A DNA stretch of 64,000 bases from assembly GCF_000426505.1 (NCBI RefSeq), contig NZ_AUFM01000020.1, forward strand, positions 62,001-126,000. The letters run 5' to 3'. The stretch's first letter is position 1; every line of letters starts with the position of its first letter. The notes beneath the pieces were generated by a model, which had not been told where the DNA came from, ran no database searches, and saw only the letters and a list, made by a program, of their open reading frames with translations. This document shows positions 50,551 to 60,304 of this stretch, piece by piece. The position numbers were made by a program, and so were the translations under genes. Source of the DNA: Nisaea denitrificans DSM 18348 (lineage in GTDB: Bacteria > Pseudomonadota > Alphaproteobacteria > Thalassobaculales > Thalassobaculaceae).

Positions 50551-51150
50551 TTAGCCGGCAAGTTTCGCCGCGATGGTTGCCACGTGCTTGCCCTGATATT
50601 CCGCGAGCGAAAGTTCCAGCTCACTCGGCTGGCGGCTGCCGTCGGGACCAGCGATCGTGGCCGCGCCATAGGGGGAGCCGCCGCGCACTTCGGAAATGTT
50701 GGTAAGGCCTTCGGCGGCATATGGCAGGCCGACAATGACCATGCCGTGATGCATCAGCGTCGGAATGGTGGTGAGAATGGTCGACTCGTTACCGCCGCCA
50801 GTGCCGGTGGAGGTGAAGACGCTGCCGACCTTGCCGACCAGCGCACCCTTGGCCCAGAGGCCGCCAGTCTGGTCGAGGAAGTTGCGCATCTGCGACGCCA
50901 TGTTGCCGAACCGGGTCGGGGTGCCGAAGATGATCGCATCATAGTCGGCAAGTTCGGCCGGCGTCGCGACCGGTGCGTCCTGGTCCAGCTTGATCCCGGC
51001 ATTCTTGGCAACGTCGTCGGGCATCAGTTCGGGAACGCGCTTCACGGTAACCTCGACGCCATCGACGTTGGAGGCACCCTTGGCAACCGCGTCGGCCATG
51101 GTTTCGATATGGCCGTAGGATGAATAATAAAGAACGAGAAGTTTTGTCAT
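50551..51150 (-). CDS. wrbA: NAD(P)H:quinone oxidoreductase WrbA
   Basis: A 199-residue flavodoxin-like quinone reductase of normal length. FMN-binding [18 protein letters not shown] at the N-terminus, then [20 protein letters not shown] and [12 protein letters not shown]. It makes two-electron reductions of quinones and so limits redox cycling. It is the first gene of the wrbA-pirin operon and is divergent from a LysR regulator. Confidence 0.95.
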   Translation of the reverse strand: MTKLLVLYYSSYGHIETMADAVAKGASNVDGVEVTVKRVPELMPDDVAKNAGIKLDQDAPVATPAELADYDAIIFGTPTRFGNMASQMRNFLDQTGGLWAKGALVGKVGSVFTSTGTGGGNESTILTTIPTLMHHGMVIVGLPYAAEGLTNISEVRGGSPYGAATIAGPDGSRQPSELELSLAEYQGKHVATIAAKLAG

Positions 51151-51243
51151 GATGTGTCTCCCGCGACGGGGTTGTGTCGTCGCTTCGATCTGGAAACTGG
51201 GGGTATTGGTTGATTTGAACAATCGGGGTAAAATGAATAAATT

Positions 51244-51259
51244 TGTTTCCCATAAGAAA
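51244..51259. promoter_or_regulatory. Inverted repeat before the LysR start
   Basis: GTTTC-N6-GAAAC at 51244-51259 in the 124-bp gap between wrbA and the LysR gene, 15 bases before the LysR start codon. A modest LysR-site candidate. Confidence 0.4.
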
Positions 51260-51274
51260 CTGTGAGTAAGCGAG

Positions 51275-52195
51275 ATGCTGGATAATCTGACCGGACTGGT
51301 GGTGTTTGCGAAAGTCGTCGATGAGGGCGGTTTTTCGAAGGCGGCAAGCAGACTCGGTATCTCGAAATCCTCGGTCTCCAAGCAGATCAGCGCGCTGGAA
51401 GACCATCTCGGCACGCGTCTTCTCAACCGCACGACGCGCCGGTTCAGCCTGACCGAGCCCGGAACCCTGCTTTACGAGCGGTGCCAGCGCATTGTGGCGG
51501 AAGTCGATGCAGCGGAGCGCGAGGCGGGGTCCCTGCAATCGAACCCGAGCGGGCGCCTCCGGATCAGCGCCGGCGTGTCTTTCGGGCGCCTGCATCTCTC
51601 GCGCGTTCTGCCGGATTTCCTTTTCGAGTATCCCGAACTCTCGATGGAGCTGGTGTTAAACGATCGGCGAGTGGATCTGGTCGAGGAAGGCTACGACGTT
51701 GCTCTCCGGATCGGCCGACTGGAAGATTCGACGCTTGTCGCCCGCAAACTCTGCCCGGCACGGCAGGTCACTGTCGCGTCGCCGGACTATCTGAAAAAGC
51801 GGGGCGAGCCGAAACATCCCGGCGAGCTTCCGGGGCACGAGCATCTCGCCTACAGCTACCTCAATGAGGGGCTCGCATGGGATTTCAGGGTCGACGGGCG
51901 AGCGCAGCAATTTCGGATTGCGCCGCGCATGATCACGAATAACGGCGATGCGATCCTGACCATGGCGGAACAGGGCGGCGGTATCGCGCAGATTCCAACC
52001 TTCATTGCGGGTGAAAGCATCCGGGCAGGGCGCCTGCAGCCGATCCTCCCCGACTTTGCGGCATCACCCATTGGAGTCTACGCGCTTTATCCGAATGCGC
52101 GGAACCTGCCATTGAAGGTGCGGGTATTTATCGATTTTTTGCGCAAACGTTTCCGCGAGAACGCTGGATGGGATGAAGGTCTCGGGCTGGACTGA
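51275..52195 (+). CDS. LysR family transcriptional regulator
   Basis: A 306-residue regulator. HTH at about residues 6-65 ([20 protein letters not shown]), effector domain about 90-300 ([20 protein letters not shown], as in the CrgA/AaeR-like branch). It is divergent from wrbA-pirin and probably controls them in response to a quinone or aromatic compound. Its stop is five bases from the convergent TPR gene. Confidence 0.93.
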   Translation: MLDNLTGLVVFAKVVDEGGFSKAASRLGISKSSVSKQISALEDHLGTRLLNRTTRRFSLTEPGTLLYERCQRIVAEVDAAEREAGSLQSNPSGRLRISAGVSFGRLHLSRVLPDFLFEYPELSMELVLNDRRVDLVEEGYDVALRIGRLEDSTLVARKLCPARQVTVASPDYLKKRGEPKHPGELPGHEHLAYSYLNEGLAWDFRVDGRAQQFRIAPRMITNNGDAILTMAEQGGGIAQIPTFIAGESIRAGRLQPILPDFAASPIGVYALYPNARNLPLKVRVFIDFLRKRFRENAGWDEGLGLD

Positions 52196-52199
52196 AGGT

Positions 52200-52688
52200 C
52201 TACCAGTCTGCTCCAACCTTGCCAGTTTTCTTGTAGGCCTCGATCATTCCGGCAAGTCTTTCCCGCTCCTCGCAGCCTTTCCCGCCCGCGCAGAGTTCGC
52301 CCAGTACGACGAGTTTCTGCTCCGCTTCCTGGACGCGGCCGGTCTCGAGATAGAGTTTCGCCGCATAAGCGTTGGCCGCAAGGTTCTTAGGGTCGGCCTC
52401 CAGAGCCTTCTGATAGGCATGCTCGCTATCGACATAACGTTTGGTCTTGCGCAGGCTGAAACCGATCAGCGCCCAGGCATCGGCGTCCTGTGGATCCTCG
52501 TCGACGAAAGACTGCATGATCTCGAGGCCCTTGGCGTAGTCGCCGTCCTCGATGGCCTTGATGCCGGAATAGTAAATCGGCGGCCGTTCGATCTCGCTGT
52601 CCCCGCTCTCGGGGAACACGGCATGGGCGGTGTTGCCGCCGAATGCGATGAGAAAAGCGATCAGGATCGGCAGGCTGGCTCGGGCCAT
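52200..52688 (-). CDS. TPR-repeat protein, secreted
   Basis: A 162-residue protein with a signal peptide at residues 1-22 (ILIAFLIAFGGNTAHA). The rest is mostly TPR (GIKAIEDGDYAKGLEIMQSF; DADAWALIGFSLRKTKRY; AYQKALEADPKNLAANAY), then a short Cys-containing stretch (CAGGKGC). GGAGA lies eight bases before ATG 52688. A partner protein is not evident. Confidence 0.8.
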   Translation of the reverse strand: MARASLPILIAFLIAFGGNTAHAVFPESGDSEIERPPIYYSGIKAIEDGDYAKGLEIMQSFVDEDPQDADAWALIGFSLRKTKRYVDSEHAYQKALEADPKNLAANAYAAKLYLETGRVQEAEQKLVVLGELCAGGKGCEERERLAGMIEAYKKTGKVGADW

Positions 52689-52795
52689 CGTTATCGTCTC
52701 CCAACATAGTCTCCAGCGATACGCGCGGGAGAGGCCTTTGGACCTAATATGTGTTTCGCAGCGAGGCAAGAGTGTGGCGCGGCTGCGATTGTTCC

Positions 52796-54073
52796 CTAAC
52801 GAAGGAACCAGGGATTATCTATTATGAAGGACTGACAGTAATTGGTCCAAGGCAGGGCGTAGGCATAGGTTTCGAAGCGGTCCTGCTCGTCCGGGCCTTT
52901 TTCCGGCAGATTCGCTCTATAGCGCTCCAAATGGGTCCGTGACATTTCGCGAAACCGTGCATCAAGAGATCCGTCGGCCTCGAAAGATCCGTCCAGTCTC
53001 TCCTCCATCTCTTTGACCGCCGACAGGATCTGCTCCGGGCTGTTGTCCTCCAGCGCAACGCCTGCCCGCGCGAATCCCTCGACCGTGTTCTGCAGGAAGA
53101 GGTCGCGTGCCAGCATCTCGTCATACCCGATCTGAGCGCCATTCTCCGTGTTCCGGTATGTCTTGAACAACAACAGGTCCCTGGTGTTCACCCAGTGGTC
53201 CGGTTGGCTGTAGCCGTTCACCATCACCATCGGTGTGTTGAGGATGCGGGCGATTGCTTCCGGGCCGGAGGAGCAGGTGATGGCAAAACGAGCCCGTGCG
53301 ATGCAGCAGACGTCCAGAATGTCGGCGTAGTCCGGGTGATGCGGCAGATCGACCACCAGCGGACTTTCGTGGTTCAGCGGCACCGAGGTGCGGTCGCCAA
53401 GTCGGAAGACTCTGTAACCCTCACTGACAAGGTGATCGATGGCCGGGAGATAGTTTTCGATCCGATTGGCGCGGAAGTGGTGGTAGCCCATTTCAGGCAG
53501 GTATCCGGTGTCGCGGACATGCAAGACGACTGCCGGGCGGTCATCGTCGTAGCCCATCTTGGCCAGCAGACTGGAGCCCTCCGCGAGCAGGTCTGCCGGT
53601 GGCGTCAGATGCCGGATAGGGTTGCCGGCTTCCAGGTGCAGGACGAAATCGCGAAACAGGGCACTTGGGGAAATCATCGCCCAGGTGAGCGGTCCGATAT
53701 CCATGGTGCCGGCATTGAAGTGGCCCATCATGACCAGCTTGCGGTTCATGGTCTCCAGGAAGTCGATCCGTGGTTCATGCAGGCGCCTGACGCCCCGGCT
53801 ATGTCCCTGAAACCTGTGGTCGTGAATGATGGCCGCGATGTTCGGATGGCTCTCGCAGAAGAGATTGGCGAGATAAAAAGGCTCCAGACACATATGCCCA
53901 ATCCGGGAGGCCGCGGGGAGCATGTAGGCGAGCGTTTGCCCGCCGCGCTGCATCAGCGGTCCGACAATCTCCACGAGACTCTGGAGGTTGGCCTGGGAAA
54001 AAATCTCTTTTGCTGCGTCGAGACCGACCGAGGCGACTTCCGGTTTGCCGTTAGTCATCGATCCGGAGTCCAT
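52796..54073 (-). CDS. Putative glycosyltransferase (TIGR04372-like)
   Basis: A 425-residue cytoplasmic protein. It has the pattern I associate with TIGR04372: VVLHVRDTGYLPEMGYHH, then RIENYLPAIDHLVSEGYRV, FRLGDRTSV, and an acceptor-side CSSGPEAIARILNTPMVMVN. Such proteins occur among glycan-assembly genes, but none neighbour it here except the TPR gene 107 bp downstream on the same strand. The start may be ATG 54073 or the later ATG 54058; neither has a good ribosome site. Confidence 0.6.
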   Translation of the reverse strand: MDSGSMTNGKPEVASVGLDAAKEIFSQANLQSLVEIVGPLMQRGGQTLAYMLPAASRIGHMCLEPFYLANLFCESHPNIAAIIHDHRFQGHSRGVRRLHEPRIDFLETMNRKLVMMGHFNAGTMDIGPLTWAMISPSALFRDFVLHLEAGNPIRHLTPPADLLAEGSSLLAKMGYDDDRPAVVLHVRDTGYLPEMGYHHFRANRIENYLPAIDHLVSEGYRVFRLGDRTSVPLNHESPLVVDLPHHPDYADILDVCCIARARFAITCSSGPEAIARILNTPMVMVNGYSQPDHWVNTRDLLLFKTYRNTENGAQIGYDEMLARDLFLQNTVEGFARAGVALEDNSPEQILSAVKEMEERLDGSFEADGSLDARFREMSRTHLERYRANLPEKGPDEQDRFETYAYALPWTNYCQSFIIDNPWFLR

Positions 54074-54216
54074 TCGTGATTAGCATGAGGTGAGTCTAGC
54101 CCGATGTATCTGCCGATGACAGATAGAGATGCCACTGCATTGGGAATGCTCACACAACCGAAGTAATGTGACGCTATACACAACGCACTAGCGTTCTCCA
54201 TCCGGTAAAAGTCCGC

Positions 54217-54529
54217 ATGCCCCTTCGACTCGTCTTCGCCCTCGCGGCGTTGTTTCTGGTGCTTTATCTGCCTGGCCTCACCGCCACGCCGCTATCTTGA
54301 CGCGGCCAGCGACAGCATCGTGCTTGTTGAAGCCAGGCACCGTGACGCGTTCCTAGAGGAGGCGGAGACCCGCGGTCTTCGGCCGGAAGAGGGTGATACA
54401 GTCAGCGGTCTGAACTATTCCCGGGGCGATCCGGTGGCTGTTACGCTCTACCGGCTGCAAGCCGTTAGGCGCCTGCGACAAATCAGCGTCCCGCCCTTGG
54501 CGGTTGATCCGGGCGCCCCCACACCTTAA
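54217..54529 (+). pseudogene. Remnant of a GT39 (ArnT-like) glycosyltransferase, internal deletion
   Basis: A short frame from ATG 54217 codes for a membrane segment (LVFALAALFLVLYLPGL) and stops at 54300. A second frame, from about 54281 to 54529, codes for a chain ending SGLNYSRGDPVAVTLYRL before an extra tail. The first part matches how ArnT-like GT39 proteins begin and the second how they end; the roughly 400 residues between are missing. The next two genes are GT2 and LAB_N, the usual partners of GT39. I conclude that a deletion with a frame break left only the two ends. A sequencing artefact cannot be excluded. Confidence 0.5.
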
Positions 54530-54565
54530 AGAACCGCAGAGGCAGGCGTTTTCGAAAGGGCCGAC

Positions 54566-55342
54566 GTGCCGCATTCAAATGTTTCCAGTCCCGAGGCAGG
54601 CGCCACTGCACCGCCCTTGCTGTCCGTGATCGTCCCGGTCCTGAACGAGGCCGAGAATATCGCGCCGCTGGTCGGCGAGATCGAGGCGGCTCTGACCGGC
54701 GTCTGCGCCTTCGAAATCATCTATATCGACGACTGCAGCACCGACGAGACACCTGACGTCCTGCGGCGCCTGAAGGCGGATCGCCCGCACCTTCGGGTGA
54801 TCCGGCATGACCGGACCTGTGGGCAGAGCGCGGGCCTCCGTAACGGTGTGTCCGCCGCCCGGGGCGAACTCATCGCCACGCTGGACGGCGACGGGCAGAA
54901 CGATCCCGACGATATTCCGAAGCTGCTGGAGAAATACCGGCAGACCGCGACGGCGGAGCAACCGGTCATGATTACCGGGCACCGGGTCAACCGCCAGGAC
55001 ACTACTTCAAAGCGGGTGGCGTCGAAATATGCCAACAAGCTCCGGCGGGCCCTGTTGAAGGACGACAATCCGGACACCGGCTGCTCCCTGAAGCTCTATG
55101 CGCGCGGTACTTTCCTGCGCTTTCCCTATTTCGATCATATGCACCGTTTCCTGCCGGCTCTGGCGAAGCGCGAGAATTGCGCGGTGCATGTAGTTCCGGT
55201 AAACCACCGCCACCGTCAGCACGGTCAGTCCAAATACTCGAATTTTGGCCGTGCATTGGTTGGCATTCCCGACCTGCTGGGTGTGGCCTGGTTGCTGCGC
55301 CGGAGTCCGGGCGGCCTTAAAGCGAAAGAAATCGATCAGTGA
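54566..55342 (+). CDS. GT2 family glycosyltransferase (dolichol-/undecaprenyl-phosphate sugar transferase-like)
   Basis: A 258-residue GT-A enzyme of the DPM/ArnC kind. LLSVIVPVLNEAENIAPLV opens the domain near residue 14, IIYIDDCSTDETPDVL carries an acidic motif, and ATLDGDGQNDPDDIPKL is the DxD-like metal site. Family enzymes move a sugar from a nucleotide to a polyprenyl phosphate. The start is GTG 54566 with AAAGGG five bases ahead. It overlaps the LAB_N gene by 4 bp (GTGA), and the GT39 remnant lies just upstream. Confidence 0.88.
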   Translation: MPHSNVSSPEAGATAPPLLSVIVPVLNEAENIAPLVGEIEAALTGVCAFEIIYIDDCSTDETPDVLRRLKADRPHLRVIRHDRTCGQSAGLRNGVSAARGELIATLDGDGQNDPDDIPKLLEKYRQTATAEQPVMITGHRVNRQDTTSKRVASKYANKLRRALLKDDNPDTGCSLKLYARGTFLRFPYFDHMHRFLPALAKRENCAVHVVPVNHRHRQHGQSKYSNFGRALVGIPDLLGVAWLLRRSPGGLKAKEIDQ

Positions 55343-55668
55343 ACCTGGATGCCTTCTTCGACCTCTCTCCTGAAGAGATGGTCATGCTCACATTCGGATT
55401 TGTCGCCCAGGCGTTGTTCGCGGCGCGCTTCCTGGTGCAGTGGGTTTCCAGCGAGATCGGCCGCAAGAGCGTGATTCCCGTCGCCTTCTGGTACTTCAGC
55501 TGCGCCGGCGGTATCATGATGCTGATCTATGCGATCTGGCGTATGGACCCGGTTTTCATCCTCGGTCAGTCGACTGGCCTCATCGTCTATATCCGCAACC
55601 TTTTCCTTATCCATCGCGAGAAGCGGATGGATATAATGGCTGCGAAAGACGCGGGCGGAGACGACTGA
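55339..55668 (+). CDS. Lipid A biosynthesis N-terminal domain (LAB_N) membrane protein
   Basis: A 109-residue membrane protein with three hydrophobic segments (about 15-35, 48-68, 75-92). It has the LAB_N pattern, FGFVAQALFAARFLVQWVSS and then GQSTGLIVYIRNLFLIH. The domain often accompanies GT2 and GT39 genes in envelope glycolipid modification. It starts with GTG overlapping the GT2 stop, so it is coupled to that gene. Confidence 0.9.
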   Translation: MNLDAFFDLSPEEMVMLTFGFVAQALFAARFLVQWVSSEIGRKSVIPVAFWYFSCAGGIMMLIYAIWRMDPVFILGQSTGLIVYIRNLFLIHREKRMDIMAAKDAGGDD

Positions 55669-55781
55669 ACCGGGCCGGCTTCGGATCGCGGCGGGAACTT
55701 TTCTTCCCGTTTGTCATTCTGCTGTCATGAAATGAGGGGACACATTCCCTCTTTTACGAAGTCCAGCCCGTTCGAGGTCCC

Positions 55782-56960
55782 ATGTCTGTTTCCCTGGTTA
55801 ATGCCCGTGTTCTGCTTGAGGACGGTTCGGTAGAGAAAACCGAGATCCTTATCGAAGGCGGAGTGATTCAGGCGATCGGTACGGGTGCGGTTACCGGGCG
55901 TGCATTCGATCTCGATGACAGGCTGGTGCTGCCGGGGATCATCGATCTGCATGGAGACGGGTTCGAGCGCAGCCTGATGCCGCGCACCGGCACGGAGTTT
56001 CCTATCGATATCGCTTTGATGGATGCGGACCGCTCGATCCTTTCCTCGGGCATCACAACGGCTTTTCTGGCCCAGGGAGTGAGCTGGGAAGGCGGCCTCC
56101 GCGGTTCGGCAACGGCGGAAAAGATCCTGTCCGCGATCGAACGGGGCCGGAAGCGCTTCGGTGCCGACCTGCAGTTCCATCTCCGGTTCGAGACCTTCGC
56201 CATTGAGGAGCAGGAAGCCACGATGCGCTGGCTCGAAGACGGTCGCGTTTCGATGCTGGTGTTCAACGACCACCTGCCGCAGTTCGAGCAATCCCTGCGC
56301 GAGACACCTGACAGGATGCAGCGCTGGGCTCACCAGCTCGGCATGACCTTTGATGATTTCCGGGCCGAAGTCCGTGCCCGTCGTGCCCGTCAGGACGAGG
56401 CGGAGGAGACGGTGCGCCGGATCGCCGAACTCGCTCGCCAGGTTGGGGTGCCGACAGGCTCACACGATGACGATACGCCGGAGCTGCGTCAGCATTACAA
56501 TGCGCTGGGTGCCCGGATTGCCGAGTTCCCGGTCAATCTGGAAACGGCGAAAGCGGCCCGGGCGTTGGGGAACCCCGTCGGCATGGGCGCCCCGAACGCC
56601 CTGCGCGGTGGCAGCGCCTCTGGCAATGTTTCCGCCCTCTCTGTGATCGAGGAGGGGCTCTGTGACTACCTGATCTCTGACTATTACTATCCGGCCCAGT
56701 TCCATGCGGCATTCAAGCTTGCCGCTGACGGCGTGCTGCCCCTGGGCAGCGCTTGGGCGCTGGTGTCTGCCGGCCCGGCAAAGGTCGGCGGCCTGGATGA
56801 TCGCGGTGTGATTGCGGTCGGTAAACGCGCAGATATGATCGTGGTTGATGACAGTGACAAGGCTTTGCCGAAGGTGGATTTCGCTGTGGTGAACGGTGCT
56901 CTGTCATACGCGTCCGAGCCTTACCGGGTTGCCGCGTTGCCGGAACTGTTCCCGGTTTGA
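55782..56960 (+). CDS. phnM: Alpha-D-ribose 1-methylphosphonate 5-triphosphate diphosphatase
   Basis: A 392-residue amidohydrolase-fold PhnM. LVLPGIIDLHGDGFE holds the metal His/Asp motif, TGSHDDDTPELRQ near residue 225 is the typical PhnM HDDDT, and ALRGGSASGNVSAL near 277 is also characteristic. In the C-P lyase pathway it removes pyrophosphate. No other phn gene is in the window, so it is an isolated copy; the rest may lie elsewhere. It starts after a 113-bp gap. Confidence 0.9.
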   Translation: MSVSLVNARVLLEDGSVEKTEILIEGGVIQAIGTGAVTGRAFDLDDRLVLPGIIDLHGDGFERSLMPRTGTEFPIDIALMDADRSILSSGITTAFLAQGVSWEGGLRGSATAEKILSAIERGRKRFGADLQFHLRFETFAIEEQEATMRWLEDGRVSMLVFNDHLPQFEQSLRETPDRMQRWAHQLGMTFDDFRAEVRARRARQDEAEETVRRIAELARQVGVPTGSHDDDTPELRQHYNALGARIAEFPVNLETAKAARALGNPVGMGAPNALRGGSASGNVSALSVIEEGLCDYLISDYYYPAQFHAAFKLAADGVLPLGSAWALVSAGPAKVGGLDDRGVIAVGKRADMIVVDDSDKALPKVDFAVVNGALSYASEPYRVAALPELFPV

Positions 56961-56999
56961 CGCTTTTCCGGAACACGGTTGGGGTGCAAGACTGACGCT

Positions 57000-57731
57000 A
57001 TGGATGCTGCGCCCTCGTTCCTGCTGACCTTGCATATCGCCACCGGGGCGGTCTCTCTCGTCATGGCCGCGCTGGCCATCGCGGCGCCGAAAGGCCGGCG
57101 CCTGCACCGGCTTGCCGGGAAGCTTTACGTCCTGTCGATGGTTGTGGTGTTCGCGACTGCGGTGTCGCTTAGCCTCGCTACCAACGATTTGTTCCTGATG
57201 ACGGTGGCGATCTTCAGTTTTTACATGGTGGTGAGCGGCTATCGTGCGCTTTACCTGAAGCAGCCCACAGCATCCCTTGATCTGCGCTACCGGATCGGTG
57301 CGCTGGACAAGGGGGCAGCGCAGTTCACCATGATCGCCTGTTCGGCGATGGCGACCTATGGCGGTGTCTATTGGTACACCGAACCTCTAGCGCCGGTGCT
57401 TGTTGTGCTTGGCAGCGTCGGCAGTCTGATGGCGTTTTTCGATCTGAAGCGGTTCCGTAATCCGCCGAAAGATCCACGCGCCTGGTTCTTCACCCACATG
57501 ATCCGGATGCTCGGCGGCACAATCGCCTCGGTCACGGCATTTCTCGTCAACACCGGCGACATGCTGCCGCCGCTCGCGCGCTGGCTAATGCCGACGATCA
57601 TCGGCACCGCCGCGATTATCCTCTGGGTGGCATATTACAAACGGAAATTCTCAGGTGGGGCTGAGCCGGAAACCGTCGCCGAGGTCAGGTTGCGGGAGAT
57701 GCCGGAAGAGGATGAGGAAGACGGGATCTAA
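57000..57731 (+). CDS. DUF2306-like integral membrane protein
   Basis: A 243-residue membrane protein with about six to seven hydrophobic helices. The beginning, LHIATGAVSLVMAALAIAAP followed by GRRLHRLAGKLYVLSM, resembles DUF2306 or related heme-membrane-like families with conserved His. The C-terminus is an acidic tail. Function is unknown. ATG 57000 is used; no strong ribosome site is seen. Confidence 0.65.
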   Translation: MDAAPSFLLTLHIATGAVSLVMAALAIAAPKGRRLHRLAGKLYVLSMVVVFATAVSLSLATNDLFLMTVAIFSFYMVVSGYRALYLKQPTASLDLRYRIGALDKGAAQFTMIACSAMATYGGVYWYTEPLAPVLVVLGSVGSLMAFFDLKRFRNPPKDPRAWFFTHMIRMLGGTIASVTAFLVNTGDMLPPLARWLMPTIIGTAAIILWVAYYKRKFSGGAEPETVAEVRLREMPEEDEEDGI

Positions 57732-57737
57732 CCGTCC

Positions 57738-58157
57738 TCAGAGCGGCGTTTCCGCCATCTCCATGATGATCTTCCATTGCTCCTCGCTGACCGGCACGAC
57801 GGACAGGCGGGACTGGCGCACCAGTGCCAGGTCTTCCAACCGGGGCTCGGCCTTCACGTCCGCCAGGGTCACCGGCTTCACAACCGGTTTCACCGCCTCG
57901 ACCGTGACCATGCCGAACCGGCCCTTCGCGTCGGTCGGGTCCGGGTGATATTCCTCGATCACCTTCACGATGCCGACGATCTGCTTCTCGTTGACCGAGT
58001 GGTAGAAGAAGCCGAGATCGCCGACTTTCATGGCCTTCATGTTGTTCGAGGCCTGATAGTTCCGGACCCCGTCCCAGCCTTCGCCTTCCGCGCCCTTTTT
58101 TACCTGATCGTCCCAGGACCAGGTATTCGGCTCGGATTTGAACAACCAGTAGGCCAT
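57738..58157 (-). CDS. EVE domain protein
   Basis: A 139-residue EVE (PUA-like) protein that may bind modified nucleic-acid bases. AYWLFKSEPNTWSWDDQ at the N-terminus, then GVRNYQASNNM and GDLGFFYHSVNEKQIVGI, are all characteristic. ATG 58157 has AAGGAG nine bases ahead. It follows gpsA by 14 bp, and this tsaD-gpsA-EVE order is common in alphaproteobacteria; the YciI gene often present in the series is absent. Confidence 0.92.
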   Translation of the reverse strand: MAYWLFKSEPNTWSWDDQVKKGAEGEGWDGVRNYQASNNMKAMKVGDLGFFYHSVNEKQIVGIVKVIEEYHPDPTDAKGRFGMVTVEAVKPVVKPVTLADVKAEPRLEDLALVRQSRLSVVPVSEEQWKIIMEMAETPL

Positions 58158-58171
58158 TGACGGTGTCTCCT

Positions 58172-59194
58172 TCACTCAGATGGCTTGGACGCCGATGCGC
58201 CCGGCATTTCCCAGCCGGTCGGCCGGGACAGAAGTTCATGCACTACCGTGCCGAGATCGATGCCGCGGTTCAAGACTGCATCCACACCTTCGGCAATCGG
58301 CATCTCGACTGAAAGGGCGCGTGCCCGGCGGATCAGCGCGGCGGCGGTATGAACGCCCTCCACGACGGACTGGCTGGAGCCGAGAATATCCTCCAGCCGT
58401 TCACCCATGCCAAGACGCCTGCCGAGCGAGAAATTGCGGGAACTGGTGCTGGAACAGCTCAGCATCACATCGCCGAGGCCGGACAACCCCATCAGGGTTT
58501 CGGTCCTGCCGCCAAGGGCGACCGCGAACCGGGTGGCTTCCGCCAGACCCCGGGTGATCAGGGCGGCGCGGGCATTCTCGCCCATGCCCATGCCGCTGAC
58601 GATTCCTGCGGCGATGGCCAGCACGTTCTTCACCGCACCGCCGACTTCGGTGCCGGCAACGTCGGTGGAGGCATAGAGCCGGAAGGTATCGGTGCCGAGC
58701 GCTTCCACCAGCTTCAAGGCCAGGTCGCGGTCTGCTGCCGCCAGCGTCACGGCTGTCGGCTTTCCTGCGGCGGTCTCGCTCGCGAAACTCGGGCCGGAGA
58801 GCATGACGGCCGGATTATCGGGCAGGAGCTCCTGCAGCACTGCGCTCATTGTCTTGTCGGTGGAAAGCTCAATCCCCTTGGCGGCGGAGATAAGCGGGAC
58901 ACCGGCCGGAATGTCGAAGCTGGCAAGGGCCCCGCGCATATGCTGTGCCGGGATTACCAGCAGTATCGCACCGGCGCCTGTAACGGCTTCGGCCGGGTCG
59001 CTGGTCACCATTAGAGCGGGTGGCAAGGCGATGCCTGGAAGATACTTCGTGTTTTCGCGGGTCCGGGACATGGCTTCTGCATGATCCGGGCGGCGGGTCC
59101 AGAGAACGGTTTTTCGCCCTGCGCGCTGGGCGGCGAGGGCCAAAGCCGTGCCCCAGGCACCGGCGCCGAGCACTGCGATAGTGTCGATACTCAT
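58172..59194 (-). CDS. gpsA: Glycerol-3-phosphate dehydrogenase [NAD(P)+]
   Basis: A 340-residue enzyme that makes sn-glycerol 3-phosphate for phospholipids. NAD motif [25 protein letters not shown]-type [33 protein letters not shown], and the catalytic Lys in [18 protein letters not shown]. Its start overlaps the tsaD stop by 4 bp (ATGA). Confidence 0.96.
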   Translation of the reverse strand: MSIDTIAVLGAGAWGTALALAAQRAGRKTVLWTRRPDHAEAMSRTRENTKYLPGIALPPALMVTSDPAEAVTGAGAILLVIPAQHMRGALASFDIPAGVPLISAAKGIELSTDKTMSAVLQELLPDNPAVMLSGPSFASETAAGKPTAVTLAAADRDLALKLVEALGTDTFRLYASTDVAGTEVGGAVKNVLAIAAGIVSGMGMGENARAALITRGLAEATRFAVALGGRTETLMGLSGLGDVMLSCSSTSSRNFSLGRRLGMGERLEDILGSSQSVVEGVHTAAALIRRARALSVEMPIAEGVDAVLNRGIDLGTVVHELLSRPTGWEMPGASASKPSE

Positions 59195-60279
59195 GCTTTC
59201 ACTCCCGCACCGATTGCCTTTGGAGCGCCGGGATCGAGAGGCCAGCGCGGACGCGGCGCGAAGCTCAGCGGATCGCTTTCCCCGGCCTGCAGGCGTTCGA
59301 CACCGGCCCAGGCCACCATGGCGGCATTGTCGGTGCAGAGTGCGATCGGCGGGGCGGTAAAACTCATTCCGGACTTTTCGGCAAGCTCCGACAGCGCCAG
59401 CCGAAGCCGCTGGTTCGCGGCAACCCCGCCGGCAACGACGAGAGCATGGCCGGTGCCATGCTCCTCGCTGAACGCGCGGATGGCATTGCGGCAGCGGTTT
59501 ACCAGGCTGCCCGCGACGGCTTCCTGGAAGGCGGCGGCAATGTCCGCGATATCCTGCTCCGTCGGCGCGTCGAGAGCTTCGACTTTCTGCCGCACGGCGG
59601 TTTTCAGACCGGAGAAGGAAAAGTCGCAGCCGGGCTTGCCGACCATCGGGCGGGGCAGATCGAAGCGCTCCGGATGGCCGGTCGTTGCGGCTTTCTCAAG
59701 CGCCGGGCCACCGGGGTAGCCCATGCCGAGCAGCTTCGCGGTCTTGTCGAAGGCTTCACCGACAGCATCGTCGATGGTGGTGCCGAGCCGGCGATACCGG
59801 CCCAGGCCCTCGACCGCGATGAGCTGGCAATGACCGCCGGAGACCAGCAGCAGCAGATAGGGAAAGGCGACCTTGTCCGTCAGTCGCGCGGTCAGCGCAT
59901 GCGCTTCCAGATGGTTTACCGCGAGATAGGGGATGCCGCGCGCCATGGCGATGGCCTTGGCGGTCATGGTGCCAACCAGCACACCGCCTATCAGGCCAGG
60001 TCCGCCTGTTGCCGCAACCGCGTCGAGATCGTTGAAACCGAGACTGGCTTCGTCCAGCGCGTGGGCGATGACAGGCTGCAGGTGGTCGAGATGGGCGCGG
60101 GCGGCGATCTCCGGCACGACGCCGCCGAACGGCGCATGATCTTCGATCTGACTGAAGACGACATTGGCGTGCACAACCCCCGCACCATCGACAATCGCCG
60201 CGGCGGTCTCGTCACAACTGGTCTCTATCCCGAGAACGATCGGGGTTCCAGACAGGGCTGTTTGCTCTTCCAATGCCAT
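59191..60279 (-). CDS. tsaD: tRNA N6-threonylcarbamoyladenosine synthase subunit TsaD
   Basis: A 362-residue member of the ASKHA fold that transfers the threonylcarbamoyl group to A37 of tRNAs. [17 protein letters not shown], the metal-binding [22 protein letters not shown], and [12 protein letters not shown] with the third metal ligand. ATG 60279 is 25 bp from the divergent hemC start, so the two promoters must overlap. Start sites further upstream would run into hemC. Confidence 0.97.
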   Translation of the reverse strand: MALEEQTALSGTPIVLGIETSCDETAAAIVDGAGVVHANVVFSQIEDHAPFGGVVPEIAARAHLDHLQPVIAHALDEASLGFNDLDAVAATGGPGLIGGVLVGTMTAKAIAMARGIPYLAVNHLEAHALTARLTDKVAFPYLLLLVSGGHCQLIAVEGLGRYRRLGTTIDDAVGEAFDKTAKLLGMGYPGGPALEKAATTGHPERFDLPRPMVGKPGCDFSFSGLKTAVRQKVEALDAPTEQDIADIAAAFQEAVAGSLVNRCRNAIRAFSEEHGTGHALVVAGGVAANQRLRLALSELAEKSGMSFTAPPIALCTDNAAMVAWAGVERLQAGESDPLSFAPRPRWPLDPGAPKAIGAGVKA

Positions 60280-60304
60280 GCGCTCCGGTCTACACAGTCG
60301 GCCC
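60280..60304. promoter_or_regulatory. 25-bp divergent gap between tsaD and hemC
   Basis: Only 25 bases separate the two divergent start codons. The promoters of each unit must therefore lie within the 5' ends of the other gene, or the transcripts are leaderless or overlapping. Confidence 0.6.
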
